64,000 bases of DNA from Guptibacillus hwajinpoensis (GCF_005144865.1 NZ_SWFM01000005.1:62001-126000), one strand, 5' to 3'; positions 45,832 to 54,661 are shown, counted from the first letter of the stretch. Notes: generated by a model from the letters alone, not told the origin. Numbers and translations: made by a program.

Positions 45832-46866
45832 ATGAGCTCAGCGATGTTTGGTGCAGTAGAATCTGGAATTATATATGCCATTATGGCACTCGGTGTGTAT
45901 TTATCTTTTCGCATTCTTGATTTTCCAGACTTAACGGTTGATGGAAGCTTCGTCACTGGGGCGGCTATTGCTGCGATATTAATTGTGAATGGAACAAATC
46001 CATTCTTTGCAACATTGCTAGCAATCGCAGCGGGGTTTCTAGCAGGGTGTGTAACGGGGCTTCTTCATACGAAAGGGAAGATTAATCCACTACTAGCAGG
46101 TATTTTAATGATGATTGCTCTCTACTCTATTAATCTAAGGATAATGGGAAGGTCGAATGTTCCTCTACTAAATGAAGAATCTGTTTTTACAAAGATAGAA
46201 GTTTTTTTCACCTCAACAGGTTTGGATGCCCTATTTGGAAGCATGGCAGCAGCAATCGGTCTTCAGAACCTAACGTCGACCTGGTCAGTCTTAATTAGCA
46301 TGTTGGTCGTAACTGCGCTTATCAAAATTATCACAGACTTATTTCTACGCACCCAAATTGGTCTTGCGCTTCGTGCGACAGGGGACAATAAACGAATGAT
46401 TCGGAGTTTCTCAGCGAATACAGATCAGCTGACGATTCTTGGACTTGGTCTATCAAATGCACTTGTCGCTCTTGCAGGTGCGCTCATTGCTCAGTATAGT
46501 TCTTTTGCAGATGTTGGAATGGGAATTGGGATGATTATTATTGGTCTTGCTTCTGTCATTATTGGAGAGGCGATTTTTGGTACAAAAACGATCGCTGTGA
46601 CAACTTTCGCTGTAGTAGGTGGGGCCATTGTATATCGCATCGTTGTCAGCCTTGCTCTCCGAGTAGACTTTCTTGAAACAGGTGACATGAAGCTGATTAC
46701 TGCTGTGATCGTTATTGCAGCTCTCGTATTGCCTCAATTAATTGATGGACAAAAAGAACGAATTCGAAAGAAGAAAAAACGTCTCCAGCAAGAAATGAAA
46801 ATTAATGAAATGAAAAAGGGAGGTGAAGAGTATGCTTCAACTAAATCAAATTCACAAAGTATTTAA
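45832..46866 (+). CDS. ABC transporter permease (TrpY-like)
   Basis: A 344-residue permease of the branched-chain-amino-acid/ribose permease group, with eight or more hydrophobic segments and a charged C-terminal tail. VESGIIYAIMALGVYLSFRILDFPDLTVDGSF (in pieces) is characteristic of permeases paired with ABC_sub_bind proteins. TTAGGAGGG precedes the ATG. Its tail overlaps the ATPase gene by 35 bases. Confidence 0.87.
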   Translation: MSSAMFGAVESGIIYAIMALGVYLSFRILDFPDLTVDGSFVTGAAIAAILIVNGTNPFFATLLAIAAGFLAGCVTGLLHTKGKINPLLAGILMMIALYSINLRIMGRSNVPLLNEESVFTKIEVFFTSTGLDALFGSMAAAIGLQNLTSTWSVLISMLVVTALIKIITDLFLRTQIGLALRATGDNKRMIRSFSANTDQLTILGLGLSNALVALAGALIAQYSSFADVGMGIGMIIIGLASVIIGEAIFGTKTIAVTTFAVVGGAIVYRIVVSLALRVDFLETGDMKLITAVIVIAALVLPQLIDGQKERIRKKKKRLQQEMKINEMKKGGEEYASTKSNSQSI

Positions 46867-47626
46867 CGAAGGCACACTAGATGAGAAAATTGCGCTTGAA
46901 GACATTAACTTAACGCTTAAACCAGGAGATTTTGTTACTGTGATTGGCAGCAATGGTGCAGGTAAATCGACTCTTATGAATATGATTTCAGGTGTATTGA
47001 CTCCTGATGTTGGAGAGGTGTTCATAGATGATAGGAAGATTACGAACTTACCAGAGTATAAAAGGTCTCGATTAATTGGGCGCGTTTTTCAGGATCCGAT
47101 GGCGGGAACGGCGCCGTCTATGACAATTCAAGAGAATCTCGCACTTGCTTACAACCGAAATCGAAGAAGAACATTGATGAAGGGTGTAACCAAGAAGCTA
47201 AGAACAACATTTCAAGAAGCATTGGAAACACTCTATCTAGGTCTTGAAGATCGTTTGTCAGCAAAGGTTGGTTTACTTTCAGGGGGGGAGAGGCAGGCAC
47301 TTTCTCTTTTAATGGCAACTTTTACTGAACCTAAAATGTTGCTACTCGATGAGCATACAGCTGCCCTTGATCCAGCGAGAGCAGCTTTGATTACCAAACT
47401 TACAGGTGAAATTGTTGAACGCACGCAACTGACCACTCTGATGGTGACACACAATATGCAGCAAGCACTTGATCTTGGAAATCGATTGATCATGATGGAC
47501 AGTGGTAGAATCATTCTAGAAGTAGACGGAGAAGACAAACAGAACTTAACCATTGAAGCGTTGCTTCATGAATTCCAACGAATTAAAGGTTCTAAAATGA
47601 CGAGTGATCGAGCACTTCTGGGATAA
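46832..47626 (+). CDS. ABC transporter ATPase (TrpZ-like)
   Basis: A 264-residue ATPase. Walker A GSNGAGKST, signature LLSGGERQALSLLMA, Walker B MLLLDEHTAALDP, and H-loop MVTHNM. ATG 46832 has GGGAGGTG at good spacing inside the permease gene. Completes the importer. Confidence 0.9.
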   Translation: MLQLNQIHKVFNEGTLDEKIALEDINLTLKPGDFVTVIGSNGAGKSTLMNMISGVLTPDVGEVFIDDRKITNLPEYKRSRLIGRVFQDPMAGTAPSMTIQENLALAYNRNRRRTLMKGVTKKLRTTFQEALETLYLGLEDRLSAKVGLLSGGERQALSLLMATFTEPKMLLLDEHTAALDPARAALITKLTGEIVERTQLTTLMVTHNMQQALDLGNRLIMMDSGRIILEVDGEDKQNLTIEALLHEFQRIKGSKMTSDRALLG

Positions 47627-47632
47627 TGATGT

Positions 47633-47665
47633 AAAACCAATTGGCGGTAGCTGGTTGGTTTTTCT
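47633..47665 (+). terminator. Terminator of the TrpXYZ-like genes
   Basis: Stem 47633-47645 with 47650-47662 (three G-T pairs) and a T-run; separates the transporter from the dehydrogenase operon. Confidence 0.7.
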
Positions 47666-47697
47666 TCGGCGAAAGATCGTAATTTTTTGACAATTAA

Positions 47698-47726
47698 TTG
47701 ACTGTCATTATACGTGATGTTATTAT
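47698..47726 (+). promoter_or_regulatory. Sigma-A promoter of the phenylalanine dehydrogenase operon
   Basis: TTGACT (47698-47703), 17 nt, TATTAT (47721-47726). Confidence 0.75.
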
Positions 47727-47728
47727 AT

Positions 47729-47748
47729 CGTTAAATAAACGTCATATA
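47729..47748 (+). promoter_or_regulatory. Shared operator candidate at the phenylalanine dehydrogenase operon
   Basis: CGTT-AAATAAA-CGTC-ATATA, differing from the paaA copy in one base and lying two bases after the -10 box, exactly as there. Confidence 0.72.
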
Positions 47749-47778
47749 TTTAAGTGTGATGAGTATGGGGTGAAACAG

Positions 47779-48174
47779 ATGAAAAGTGGAATTTCGGTTG
47801 GACAAAAGGCCGTTATTCAAGCGGAAGTAACACCCGACATGTATGCACAATTTGAGGGAGAAGTGATTCACCCGGCCTATTCAACAGTGTCGATGGTTTA
47901 TCATATGGAATGGGCAGCAAGACAGCTTATTCTACCTTACCTTGAAGATGAAGAAGAGGGGATAGGTGGCGGAGTAGAGGTGAAACATCTCGGACCAGCT
48001 TGTTCTGGACAGTCAATAGAAGTCATTGCCACTATTACTGAGCTTACTCACAAGTCAGTAATGAGTAGAGTAGACGTACGGAGGGGCACTGATATTATCG
48101 GCACCGGCAAAGTGATTCAGTTTATTCTGTCGAAGAAAGAAATCAATAATAAATTAGAAAGAGCGAAAATGTAA
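47779..48174 (+). CDS. FlK-like hotdog-fold thioesterase
   Basis: A 131-residue hotdog protein. Thr36, Glu44 and His70 ([17 protein letters not shown] and [12 protein letters not shown]) have the same mutual spacing (8 and 26 residues) as the catalytic Thr42/Glu50/His76 of fluoroacetyl-CoA thioesterase FlK, which is recalled knowledge of that enzyme. It opens the operon, 26 bases before phenylalanine dehydrogenase. A housekeeping role hydrolysing blocked aryl-CoA esters, like PaaI in other clusters, is likely; the true substrate is unknown. ATG 47779 follows GGGGTG. Confidence 0.82.
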   Translation: MKSGISVGQKAVIQAEVTPDMYAQFEGEVIHPAYSTVSMVYHMEWAARQLILPYLEDEEEGIGGGVEVKHLGPACSGQSIEVIATITELTHKSVMSRVDVRRGTDIIGTGKVIQFILSKKEINNKLERAKM

Positions 48175-48200
48175 GCGATTTCATAAAAGGGGTGAAAATC

Positions 48201-49301
48201 GTGTTTGATCGAATAGCAGAGCACGAACAGGTACTATTTTGCAATGATGCGGATACGGGGCTAAGGGCAATCATCGCCATACATAATACAACGCTTGGTC
48301 CCGCGTTAGGTGGCTGTCGAATGAGGCCATATGAAACAGTTGATGATGCGCTTGAAGATGTTTTAAGGCTTTCAAAGGGCATGACGTATAAATGTGCAGC
48401 AGCAGATGTGGACTTTGGTGGAGGAAAAGCAGTCATTATCGGTGACCCACTTAGAGATCGTACGCCTGAGTTGTTTCGTGCGTTTGGACAATTCGTGGAA
48501 TCATTAAATGGACGATTCTATACAGGTACTGATATGGGGACGACGCCTGATAATTTCGTACATTCATTAAGGGAGAGCAGTTGCATTGTTGGTGTTCCTG
48601 AAGAATATGGCGGAAGTGGGGATTCATCAATTCCGACCGCTAAAGGAGTACTATATGGAATTCAAGCTACGAATAAAACGGTTTTTGGATCAGAGGAGTT
48701 TGGCGGTAGAACATATGCAATTCAAGGACTTGGCAAAGTAGGTTTTAAAGTAGCAGAAATGCTCCTTGAGAATGGGGGAGATCTTGTTGTTTCAGATATC
48801 AATCGACATGCGATCGACCGTTTGATTCAGAGGGCGATAGAGCTTAATCGTGGCGTAAAGGTTGTTTCTGGAAATGAGATCTATGAAGCGGATGCAGATG
48901 TATTTGTTCCTTGTGCACTTGGTGGCGTCATTAATGATCAGACGATTCATAAGTTGAAAGTTCGAGCCGTTGTAGGTTCTGCTAATAATCAGCTTCTCAC
49001 AACAGAACACGGTGATCAGTTAAATGAGCGGGGTATTCTCTATGCACCTGATTATATCGTGAACAGCGGTGGATTAATTCAGGTATCTGATGAACTTTAT
49101 TCTCCTAATCCGATGCGAGTTCTTCAAAAAACAAAAGCAATTTACGATACTCTTTTTACTATTTTTGAGCAGGCAGACGCTCATTCGATTTCCACTATTA
49201 AAGCAGCCAACCTGTTTTGCGAGCAACGTATTGAAAGTCGAAAGAAAAGAAATAGTTTCTTTGCACACAAGAAACCTGGTAAGTGGACTGTACGTTCATA
49301 A
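48201..49301 (+). CDS. pdh: Phenylalanine dehydrogenase
   Basis: NAD-dependent deamination of phenylalanine to phenylpyruvate. The 366 residues show the Glu/Leu/Phe/Val dehydrogenase fold: substrate-binding GGCRM and Lys64 (MTYKCAA), catalytic Lys76 ([10 protein letters not shown]), Asp111 (TGTDMGT) and Rossmann GLGKVG at 176-181. [35 protein letters not shown] and the C-terminal RKKRNSFF match Bacillus phenylalanine dehydrogenases more closely than leucine dehydrogenase (recall of those sequences, not an alignment). GTG 48201 is 8 bases after AAAAGGGG. It replaces the leucine dehydrogenase, ptb and buk genes of usual Bacillus bkd operons. Confidence 0.87.
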   Translation: MFDRIAEHEQVLFCNDADTGLRAIIAIHNTTLGPALGGCRMRPYETVDDALEDVLRLSKGMTYKCAAADVDFGGGKAVIIGDPLRDRTPELFRAFGQFVESLNGRFYTGTDMGTTPDNFVHSLRESSCIVGVPEEYGGSGDSSIPTAKGVLYGIQATNKTVFGSEEFGGRTYAIQGLGKVGFKVAEMLLENGGDLVVSDINRHAIDRLIQRAIELNRGVKVVSGNEIYEADADVFVPCALGGVINDQTIHKLKVRAVVGSANNQLLTTEHGDQLNERGILYAPDYIVNSGGLIQVSDELYSPNPMRVLQKTKAIYDTLFTIFEQADAHSISTIKAANLFCEQRIESRKKRNSFFAHKKPGKWTVRS

Positions 49302-49325
49302 TACGAAATGAGAGGAGGGTTTTTT

Positions 49326-50393
49326 ATGGATATATCCGATCAATTTCCACTCGTTCAGCTTGTTGATGGAGAGGGAAAACAATGCGAAGAAAATTCACAT
49401 GTCACAGTTGAAAACGCAAAGCGTTTTTATGAACATATGACATTTTCCCGTCTCTTTGATCAAAAGGCTGTAAATCTCCAACGTCAGGGGAGAATCGGCA
49501 CATACGCTCCATTCGAAGGACAGGAGGCATCTCAAATAGGTAGTGCTCTAGCCCTTGAAGATGGAGATTGGATGTTTCCTACGTATCGAGATCATGCAGC
49601 AACAGCAGCCTTTGGACATTCACTTGAGAATATTTTTCTGTATTGGAAAGGGTGTATAGAAGGATGTGTGCCACCACCCGGTAAGCATATTTTCCCACCG
49701 TCTGTGCCAATCGCCTCTCAAATTCTTCACGCCACAGGAACGGCATGGGCTGAGAAGAAAAAAGGGAGCGACAGAGTATCGCTCGTTTACTTTGGTGATG
49801 GAGCTACGTCAGAAGGAGATTTTCATGAAGGATTAAACTTTGCAAGTGTGTTCCAAATTCCAGTCGTGTTTTTAAACCAAAACAATGGCTATGCAATTAG
49901 CGTCCCACTTGAGAGACAGATGAATACTAAAACGATCGCTCAGAAATCTCTTGCCTATGATATGCCTGGCGTTCGAGTCGATGGAAATGATGTGTTTGCT
50001 GTCTATAACGAAACAATGAAAGCAGTTGAAAGAGCGAGAAGCGGTAATGGACCAACACTTATCGAGGCCGTGACATGGCGCTACGGTGCTCATACAACGA
50101 CAGATGAGCCTTCGAAATATCGGGATCAGAGTGAGAGTGAACGAAGAAGAGAGCGTGATGATCCGATTACAAGAATCGAACGTTTTCTTAAAGCAAACGA
50201 TGCGTTTGATCCTGAGTGGGAGATTAAAGTAAAAACAAATGCAGAAAAAAGGTTAAATGAGGCTGTTAGCGAAATGGAGAAAACACATAAATCAGATGCA
50301 GCCCTTATGTTTGATCATGTGTTCGGGACTGAAGTTTGGCCAGTTCAAGAACAGAAGCAGCGCTTTTTTCATGAAGGGAGCGAGAAAGCATGA
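49326..50393 (+). CDS. 2-oxoacid dehydrogenase complex E1 alpha subunit
   Basis: TPP-binding decarboxylase subunit of 355 residues. TPP/Mg motif YFGDGATSEGDFHEGLNFA through LNQNNGYAI is intact, as is YRDHAATAAFG with its His and the phosphorylation-loop-like RYGAHTTTDEPSKYR. It resembles branched-chain and pyruvate E1 alpha. GAGGAGGG precedes ATG 49326. Partners are the next three genes; context makes phenylpyruvate the likely substrate (inference), with branched-chain oxoacids as alternative. Confidence 0.88.
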   Translation: MDISDQFPLVQLVDGEGKQCEENSHVTVENAKRFYEHMTFSRLFDQKAVNLQRQGRIGTYAPFEGQEASQIGSALALEDGDWMFPTYRDHAATAAFGHSLENIFLYWKGCIEGCVPPPGKHIFPPSVPIASQILHATGTAWAEKKKGSDRVSLVYFGDGATSEGDFHEGLNFASVFQIPVVFLNQNNGYAISVPLERQMNTKTIAQKSLAYDMPGVRVDGNDVFAVYNETMKAVERARSGNGPTLIEAVTWRYGAHTTTDEPSKYRDQSESERRRERDDPITRIERFLKANDAFDPEWEIKVKTNAEKRLNEAVSEMEKTHKSDAALMFDHVFGTEVWPVQEQKQRFFHEGSEKA

Positions 50394-51385
50394 GTATCGC
50401 TGTGAATATGAAAAAGATGACAATGGTGCAAGCCATTACCGAGGCGCTAAAAGTGATGCTTGAAGAAGACGAATCTACTCTTGTCATTGGTGAAGACGTA
50501 GGTCGAAATGGTGGGGTTTTCAGAGCTACGAATGGTTTATTCGAACTATTTGGTGATGAACGAGTTATTGATACGCCTCTTGCTGAATCAGGCTTAATTG
50601 GGACATCAATAGGTCTTGCGATGAACGGTTTTAAACCTGTAGTAGAAATTCAGTTTCTAGGTTTTATTTATCCAGGTTTTAATCAGTTGATTACACATGC
50701 TACTAGAATTCGAACGAGAACCCAAAGCCGCTATACGGTGCCATTAACAATAAGAGTTCCTTATGGTGCCGGTGTGAGAGCACCCGAAATTCATAGTGAT
50801 AGTACAGAAGCGCTTTTCACGCACATACCAGGTTTGAAAGTGGTTGTCCCCTCTACACCGCATGATGCAAAAGGACTTCTCATTAGCAGCATAAAAGATC
50901 CTGATCCAGTTCTCTTTCTTGAACCCATGAAAATGTATCGATCAGGCAAAGGTGATGTGCCAACAGGAAGTTATACCATTCCACTGGGAAAAGCGTTCAG
51001 GCGACGCAAGGGTGAAGATGTATCGATCTTTGCTTGGGGTGCAATGGTGAGGGTTGCTGAAAAGGCGGCTGAAACAGCAGCTAAAAACGGAATAGAATGT
51101 GATGTGATAGACCTTCGGACATTATACCCTCTCGATAAAGAAATGATTGCTGAATCGGTTCAGAAAACAGGAAGAGCAGTGATTATCCATGAAGCTCCTT
51201 CTTCTGGTGGCGTTGGTAGCGAAGTAATTACAATTATTAATGATACGTCTTTCCTTTACATGAAGGCTCCAATTAAAAAGGTTACTGGATACGATACGCC
51301 AGTCCCTCTTTTTACACTTGAAGATGACTATCTTCCGGATGAGAAAAAAGTAGTTCGTGCTATAGAAGAAACTGTTCGTTTCTAA
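50390..51385 (+). CDS. 2-oxoacid dehydrogenase complex E1 beta subunit
   Basis: A 331-residue E1 beta. VIGEDVGRNGGVFRAT, DTPLAESGLIGTSIGLA, EIQFLGFIYPGFNQL and YGAGVRAPEIHSDSTEALFTHIPGLKVV (in pieces) are typical; the HSDS stretch is closer to branched-chain than to pyruvate types. Overlaps E1 alpha by 4 bases (ATGA), so the two are made together. Confidence 0.9.
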   Translation: MSIAVNMKKMTMVQAITEALKVMLEEDESTLVIGEDVGRNGGVFRATNGLFELFGDERVIDTPLAESGLIGTSIGLAMNGFKPVVEIQFLGFIYPGFNQLITHATRIRTRTQSRYTVPLTIRVPYGAGVRAPEIHSDSTEALFTHIPGLKVVVPSTPHDAKGLLISSIKDPDPVLFLEPMKMYRSGKGDVPTGSYTIPLGKAFRRRKGEDVSIFAWGAMVRVAEKAAETAAKNGIECDVIDLRTLYPLDKEMIAESVQKTGRAVIIHEAPSSGGVGSEVITIINDTSFLYMKAPIKKVTGYDTPVPLFTLEDDYLPDEKKVVRAIEETVRF

Positions 51386-51400
51386 GGAGGTAGAACTAAT

Positions 51401-52549
51401 ATGGAAGTAAAGCTACATGATATAGGAGAAGGAATGTCAGAAGGGGAAATTGTTCAGATTCTCGTAAATGCTGGGGATCATGTTACGGTTGATCAACCCC
51501 TAGTTGAAGTTCAAACAGATAAAGTAACAGCTGAGCTTCCATCACCGTTTGCTGGAAGAATTGAGAGCATCTTTGTTTCTCCGGGTGATGTTATTGAAGT
51601 GGGAGGGGTTCTCCTGACGATTTCTCCCATTGAGCGGGCAAACGAAGTGAAAACCAAAATAAATAAGTCTACAAGAATACTAGCTGCGCCATTCACGAGA
51701 AAGATAGCTCGAGAAAATGGTATTGACATCGAAACCATAAAAGGGAGCGGTCCAGCAGGGCGCATCTTAGATGAAGACGTAATGAAGTATATTGGACTGA
51801 ACCATGCAGCACAGCCGGAACCTCTTCCAAGTCATAAAGAAAAGAAAGAAGCCGAGTCCGATTCCATACCATTCACTTCTAGACGTAAACAAATAGCTGC
51901 TAAAATGACGAAATCAGTTCAGACCATTCCGCACGTTACTCATTTTGATGAAGTAGATGTAACGAATGTACTTGAAATTAAGAACATGTTAGCAGAGAAA
52001 CGTGGCATTTCACTGTCAGTTGCAGCTTTTTATATTAAAGCAGTATGTGTAGCACTGAAGGACTTTTCCGTTTTTAATTCAGAATTACGTGAAGAAGAAA
52101 GTCTTATTTATTTGAAGAAGGACATTCATATTGGAATTGCAACCGATACAGATGAAGGACTAATTGTACCCGTCATCCATCACTGCGACCGCCTCTCCAT
52201 TCAGGAGATACATGTGAAGATGAAGCAGTTACGCGAACGAGCATTGAAAAACGAGCTAGGAAGAGAAGATCTTTCATCTGGAACGTTCACGATTAGCAAC
52301 GCTGGTCCGCTTGGGAGCACTGGAGCTACGCCAATTATTAATTACCCTGAGGTAGCTCTGTTGGCTTTCCATAAAACGAAAAAAAGGCCCGTCGTGACAG
52401 ATGAAGATGAAATCGTCATTCGCTCAATGATGAATCTTTCTATGACGTTTGATCATCGAATAACAGACGGAGGTACATCCATGCGTTTTACAAATCGCAT
52501 CATTGAACTAATTGAACATCCATCATTACTCTTAACGGAGCTTGTGTGA
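51401..52549 (+). CDS. Dihydrolipoyl acyltransferase E2
   Basis: A 382-residue core subunit: one lipoyl domain (VEVQTDKVTAELPSP, lipoylated Lys about 43), a peripheral-subunit-binding domain (LAAPFTRKIARENGIDIETIKGSGPAGRI in pieces), and a catalytic domain with MTFDHRITDGG. Transfers the acyl group to CoA; with an aromatic oxoacid this yields phenylacetyl-CoA. TAAGGAGG precedes. LplJ at 34.4 kb could lipoylate it. Confidence 0.92.
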   Translation: MEVKLHDIGEGMSEGEIVQILVNAGDHVTVDQPLVEVQTDKVTAELPSPFAGRIESIFVSPGDVIEVGGVLLTISPIERANEVKTKINKSTRILAAPFTRKIARENGIDIETIKGSGPAGRILDEDVMKYIGLNHAAQPEPLPSHKEKKEAESDSIPFTSRRKQIAAKMTKSVQTIPHVTHFDEVDVTNVLEIKNMLAEKRGISLSVAAFYIKAVCVALKDFSVFNSELREEESLIYLKKDIHIGIATDTDEGLIVPVIHHCDRLSIQEIHVKMKQLRERALKNELGREDLSSGTFTISNAGPLGSTGATPIINYPEVALLAFHKTKKRPVVTDEDEIVIRSMMNLSMTFDHRITDGGTSMRFTNRIIELIEHPSLLLTELV

Positions 52550-53958
52550 TGGTAGTTGGAGAAATTATTCACGAAAAAGATGTTGTTGTAATTGGTGCAG
52601 GACCAGCAGGATATGAAGCGGCTCTACGTGCTGCTCAACACGGCAGAGATGTTACGCTTGTTGATCGATCACGGTCTGGTGGGGAATGTTTACATAGCGG
52701 GTGTATCCCATCAAAATTACTTGCGATATCAGCAAGAAAAATGTGGGATTCAGCCCCAGGGGTCACCATGGCCGCAGAATTTTCTATGCAACAGTGGCAC
52801 AATGAAAAAGCAGCTACCATTGAGACATTAGAAAAAGGGCTGGAAATGCGCTTTAAATCAAACAAAATTGAGTGTGTAAAAGGTAGCGCCTCCTTTCTAT
52901 CTAGCGAAAGGTTGGGTGTAGAGCAAGGGGAGAAATTTGAAGTATGGACCTTCGAACACGTGATTATTGCAACGGGTAGTCGTCCAAAAGTTCCTCATTT
53001 TCTTTCTGAAGACATTCCTGGCGTCATTTCTGTCGAACAGCTTTATACGGTGCCTTCTGTTCCTCGTCGTCTTGTGATCTATGGCGGAGACTATATGTCT
53101 ATAGAAGCAGCAAGTACGTTCAAAGCTCTAGGAGCAGAGGTTACGGTTGTTACGGAATGTGACTCACTCATCGGTGACATCGACGAAACGATCAAAAGAG
53201 AGTTGCAAAGACAGTTGAAAAAACAGAAAATCCGAGTGATTACTGGTGCTTCAGAATGTAATGTGGTGACCAATGAAAACCTCTTTTTTGAAGGAATAAA
53301 ATCAACAGGGGAGCGATTTGAAGTACAAGCAGATAAGATCGCTTATTCAGCAGGAAGAATAAGTAACATTGAGTCCCTCTGTTTAGAGCAGGGAGGTATT
53401 GAGGTAAAAGGGAACTATATTAGAATAAATGAAACTTGTGAAACCTCAATTTCAAGAATTTATGCCTGTGGAGATATAACAGATGGGCCAGCTTTAGCTA
53501 TTAAGGCAATTAAACAGGGCAAGACAGCTGCAGATCATTGTTGTGGTGTAGCTGCTGCATTTGCACTTGAATGTATGCCTACAATCATCCAAACTCAAAC
53601 TCCACTAGCAACAGTTGGTCTAACTGAAAAAGAAGCTACAGAAGCAGGTTATCAAGTGATTGCTGAGAGCAGTCCTATGCGAGCAAATGGATACGCTAGC
53701 TTGCTTCGACAAACAGAAGGTGTTGTAAAAGTGATTCGAGATAAAGAAAGTCATCTTCTTCTTGGTTTTCATGCTATTGGAGCTGGAGCAGTTGAGCTGA
53801 TTGAAAAGGCAACGTTAGCATTGGAAATGGCAGGGAGGGATGAAGATTTCAGTTATCCTTATTCTCCTCATCCTGGTTTTGGTGAACTCTGGTCAGAAAC
53901 AGTTGATCTAACAATTGAAAAGAAGACAAGAGCTATTGAATATAATGTTAATCAGTAG
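52549..53958 (+). CDS. Dihydrolipoyl dehydrogenase E3
   Basis: FAD disulfide oxidoreductase of 469 residues reoxidising the E2 lipoamide with NAD. FAD fold VVVIGAGPAGYEAALRAAQ, redox Cys pair ECLHSGCIPSK, IYACGDITDGPALA, and C-terminal YSPHPGFGELWSE with the His-Glu dyad. The redox segment deviates mildly from the usual TCLNVGCIPSK. Start ATG 52549 overlaps the E2 stop (TGATG). A private E3 marks this as a dedicated complex. Confidence 0.92.
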   Translation: MVVGEIIHEKDVVVIGAGPAGYEAALRAAQHGRDVTLVDRSRSGGECLHSGCIPSKLLAISARKMWDSAPGVTMAAEFSMQQWHNEKAATIETLEKGLEMRFKSNKIECVKGSASFLSSERLGVEQGEKFEVWTFEHVIIATGSRPKVPHFLSEDIPGVISVEQLYTVPSVPRRLVIYGGDYMSIEAASTFKALGAEVTVVTECDSLIGDIDETIKRELQRQLKKQKIRVITGASECNVVTNENLFFEGIKSTGERFEVQADKIAYSAGRISNIESLCLEQGGIEVKGNYIRINETCETSISRIYACGDITDGPALAIKAIKQGKTAADHCCGVAAAFALECMPTIIQTQTPLATVGLTEKEATEAGYQVIAESSPMRANGYASLLRQTEGVVKVIRDKESHLLLGFHAIGAGAVELIEKATLALEMAGRDEDFSYPYSPHPGFGELWSETVDLTIEKKTRAIEYNVNQ

Positions 53959-53985
53959 AAGCGCTCCCAAGTGAGCGCTTTTTGT
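53959..53985 (+). terminator. Terminator of the phenylalanine dehydrogenase operon
   Basis: AAGCGCTC / GAGCGCTT stem with 6-nt loop and T-run. Confidence 0.88.
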
Positions 53986-53991
53986 ATATAG

Positions 53992-54561
53992 TTAGTAGAA
54001 AGATGTAGGGTAATGAATAATCATCATAGCCTTACAGGAAGATTCAGATTCATTCCGATAGCAATGAGGGTAATTTGCAGTGAACCGCAAACTTTCCCCG
54101 TTTGAAACTGTATAAGATTGTGTTTCAACTTCGAGAGATATAGCCCCTTCTTCTACGAATAAGTACTCTTCCACACCTTCTGGATGAGGATTTGAGTGGT
54201 AATCGCATCCTGGTTCTAGCTCAATATAAAATGTTTCAAAGGATTTGCCCGGTTCCATTGGATAGAGTGGAATTACTTTCATCTTTCCACTTTCTTCAAT
54301 TAGAGGCTCTATTTCATTTCGATTCACTTTCTTGATGACAGGTTGTTCCTCATCAATGAAAGCTGTGAAGGATACACCAAGTCCATTAGCGATTTTCCAT
54401 AACGTATTTACCGTTGGGTTCGAAGCACCCCGTTCAATTTGAGCGAGCATGGGTTTACTGACAGAACATCTCGTGGATAGTTGGTCAAGGCTTAATCGAT
54501 TTTCAAGGCGTAGTTTCTTCAGTTTCACACCAATTTGCTTTGTTAAAGAGTGGTCTTCCAT
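53992..54561 (-). CDS. XRE-cupin transcriptional regulator
   Basis: A 189-residue regulator with an N-terminal XRE helix-turn-helix (LKKLRLENRLSLDQLSTRCSVSKPMLAQIERG in pieces, residues about 12-45) and a C-terminal cupin (HSNPHPEGVEEYLFVEEG, about 120-175). Such proteins often control adjacent amino acid exporters. It is divergent from azlCD and likely regulates it; two direct repeats lie between. Confidence 0.88.
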   Translation of the reverse strand: MEDHSLTKQIGVKLKKLRLENRLSLDQLSTRCSVSKPMLAQIERGASNPTVNTLWKIANGLGVSFTAFIDEEQPVIKKVNRNEIEPLIEESGKMKVIPLYPMEPGKSFETFYIELEPGCDYHSNPHPEGVEEYLFVEEGAISLEVETQSYTVSNGESLRFTANYPHCYRNESESSCKAMMIIHYPTSFY

Positions 54562-54599
54562 TGACTTCTCCTATTCGATTCATTTTTTGTTGAAGAGTT

Positions 54600-54630
54600 G
54601 TTTAATATAACATACAATAAGTTTAATATA
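54600..54630. promoter_or_regulatory. Direct repeats in the regulator / azlC region
   Basis: GTTTAATATA at 54600-54609 and again at 54621-54630, a 21-bp period (two helical turns); candidate binding site for the XRE-cupin protein. Confidence 0.5.
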
Positions 54631-54661
54631 TTTTACAAGTGATAACAGTAGGAGGGGTTTC

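Noticed and set aside
47633..47778. Sigma-54 promoter and BkdR-type control for the dehydrogenase operon
   Set aside because: No TGGCAC-N5-TTGC pair is present; a good sigma-A promoter with 17-nt spacer is.
48201..49301. Leucine dehydrogenase (Bcd) as the identity of the amino acid dehydrogenase
   Set aside because: Position before an E1-E2-E3 set suggests bkd, but the N-terminal [10 protein letters not shown], the [11 protein letters not shown] segment and the RNSFF tail fit phenylalanine dehydrogenase, ptb and buk are missing, and the paa operon is near. Not excluded without an alignment.
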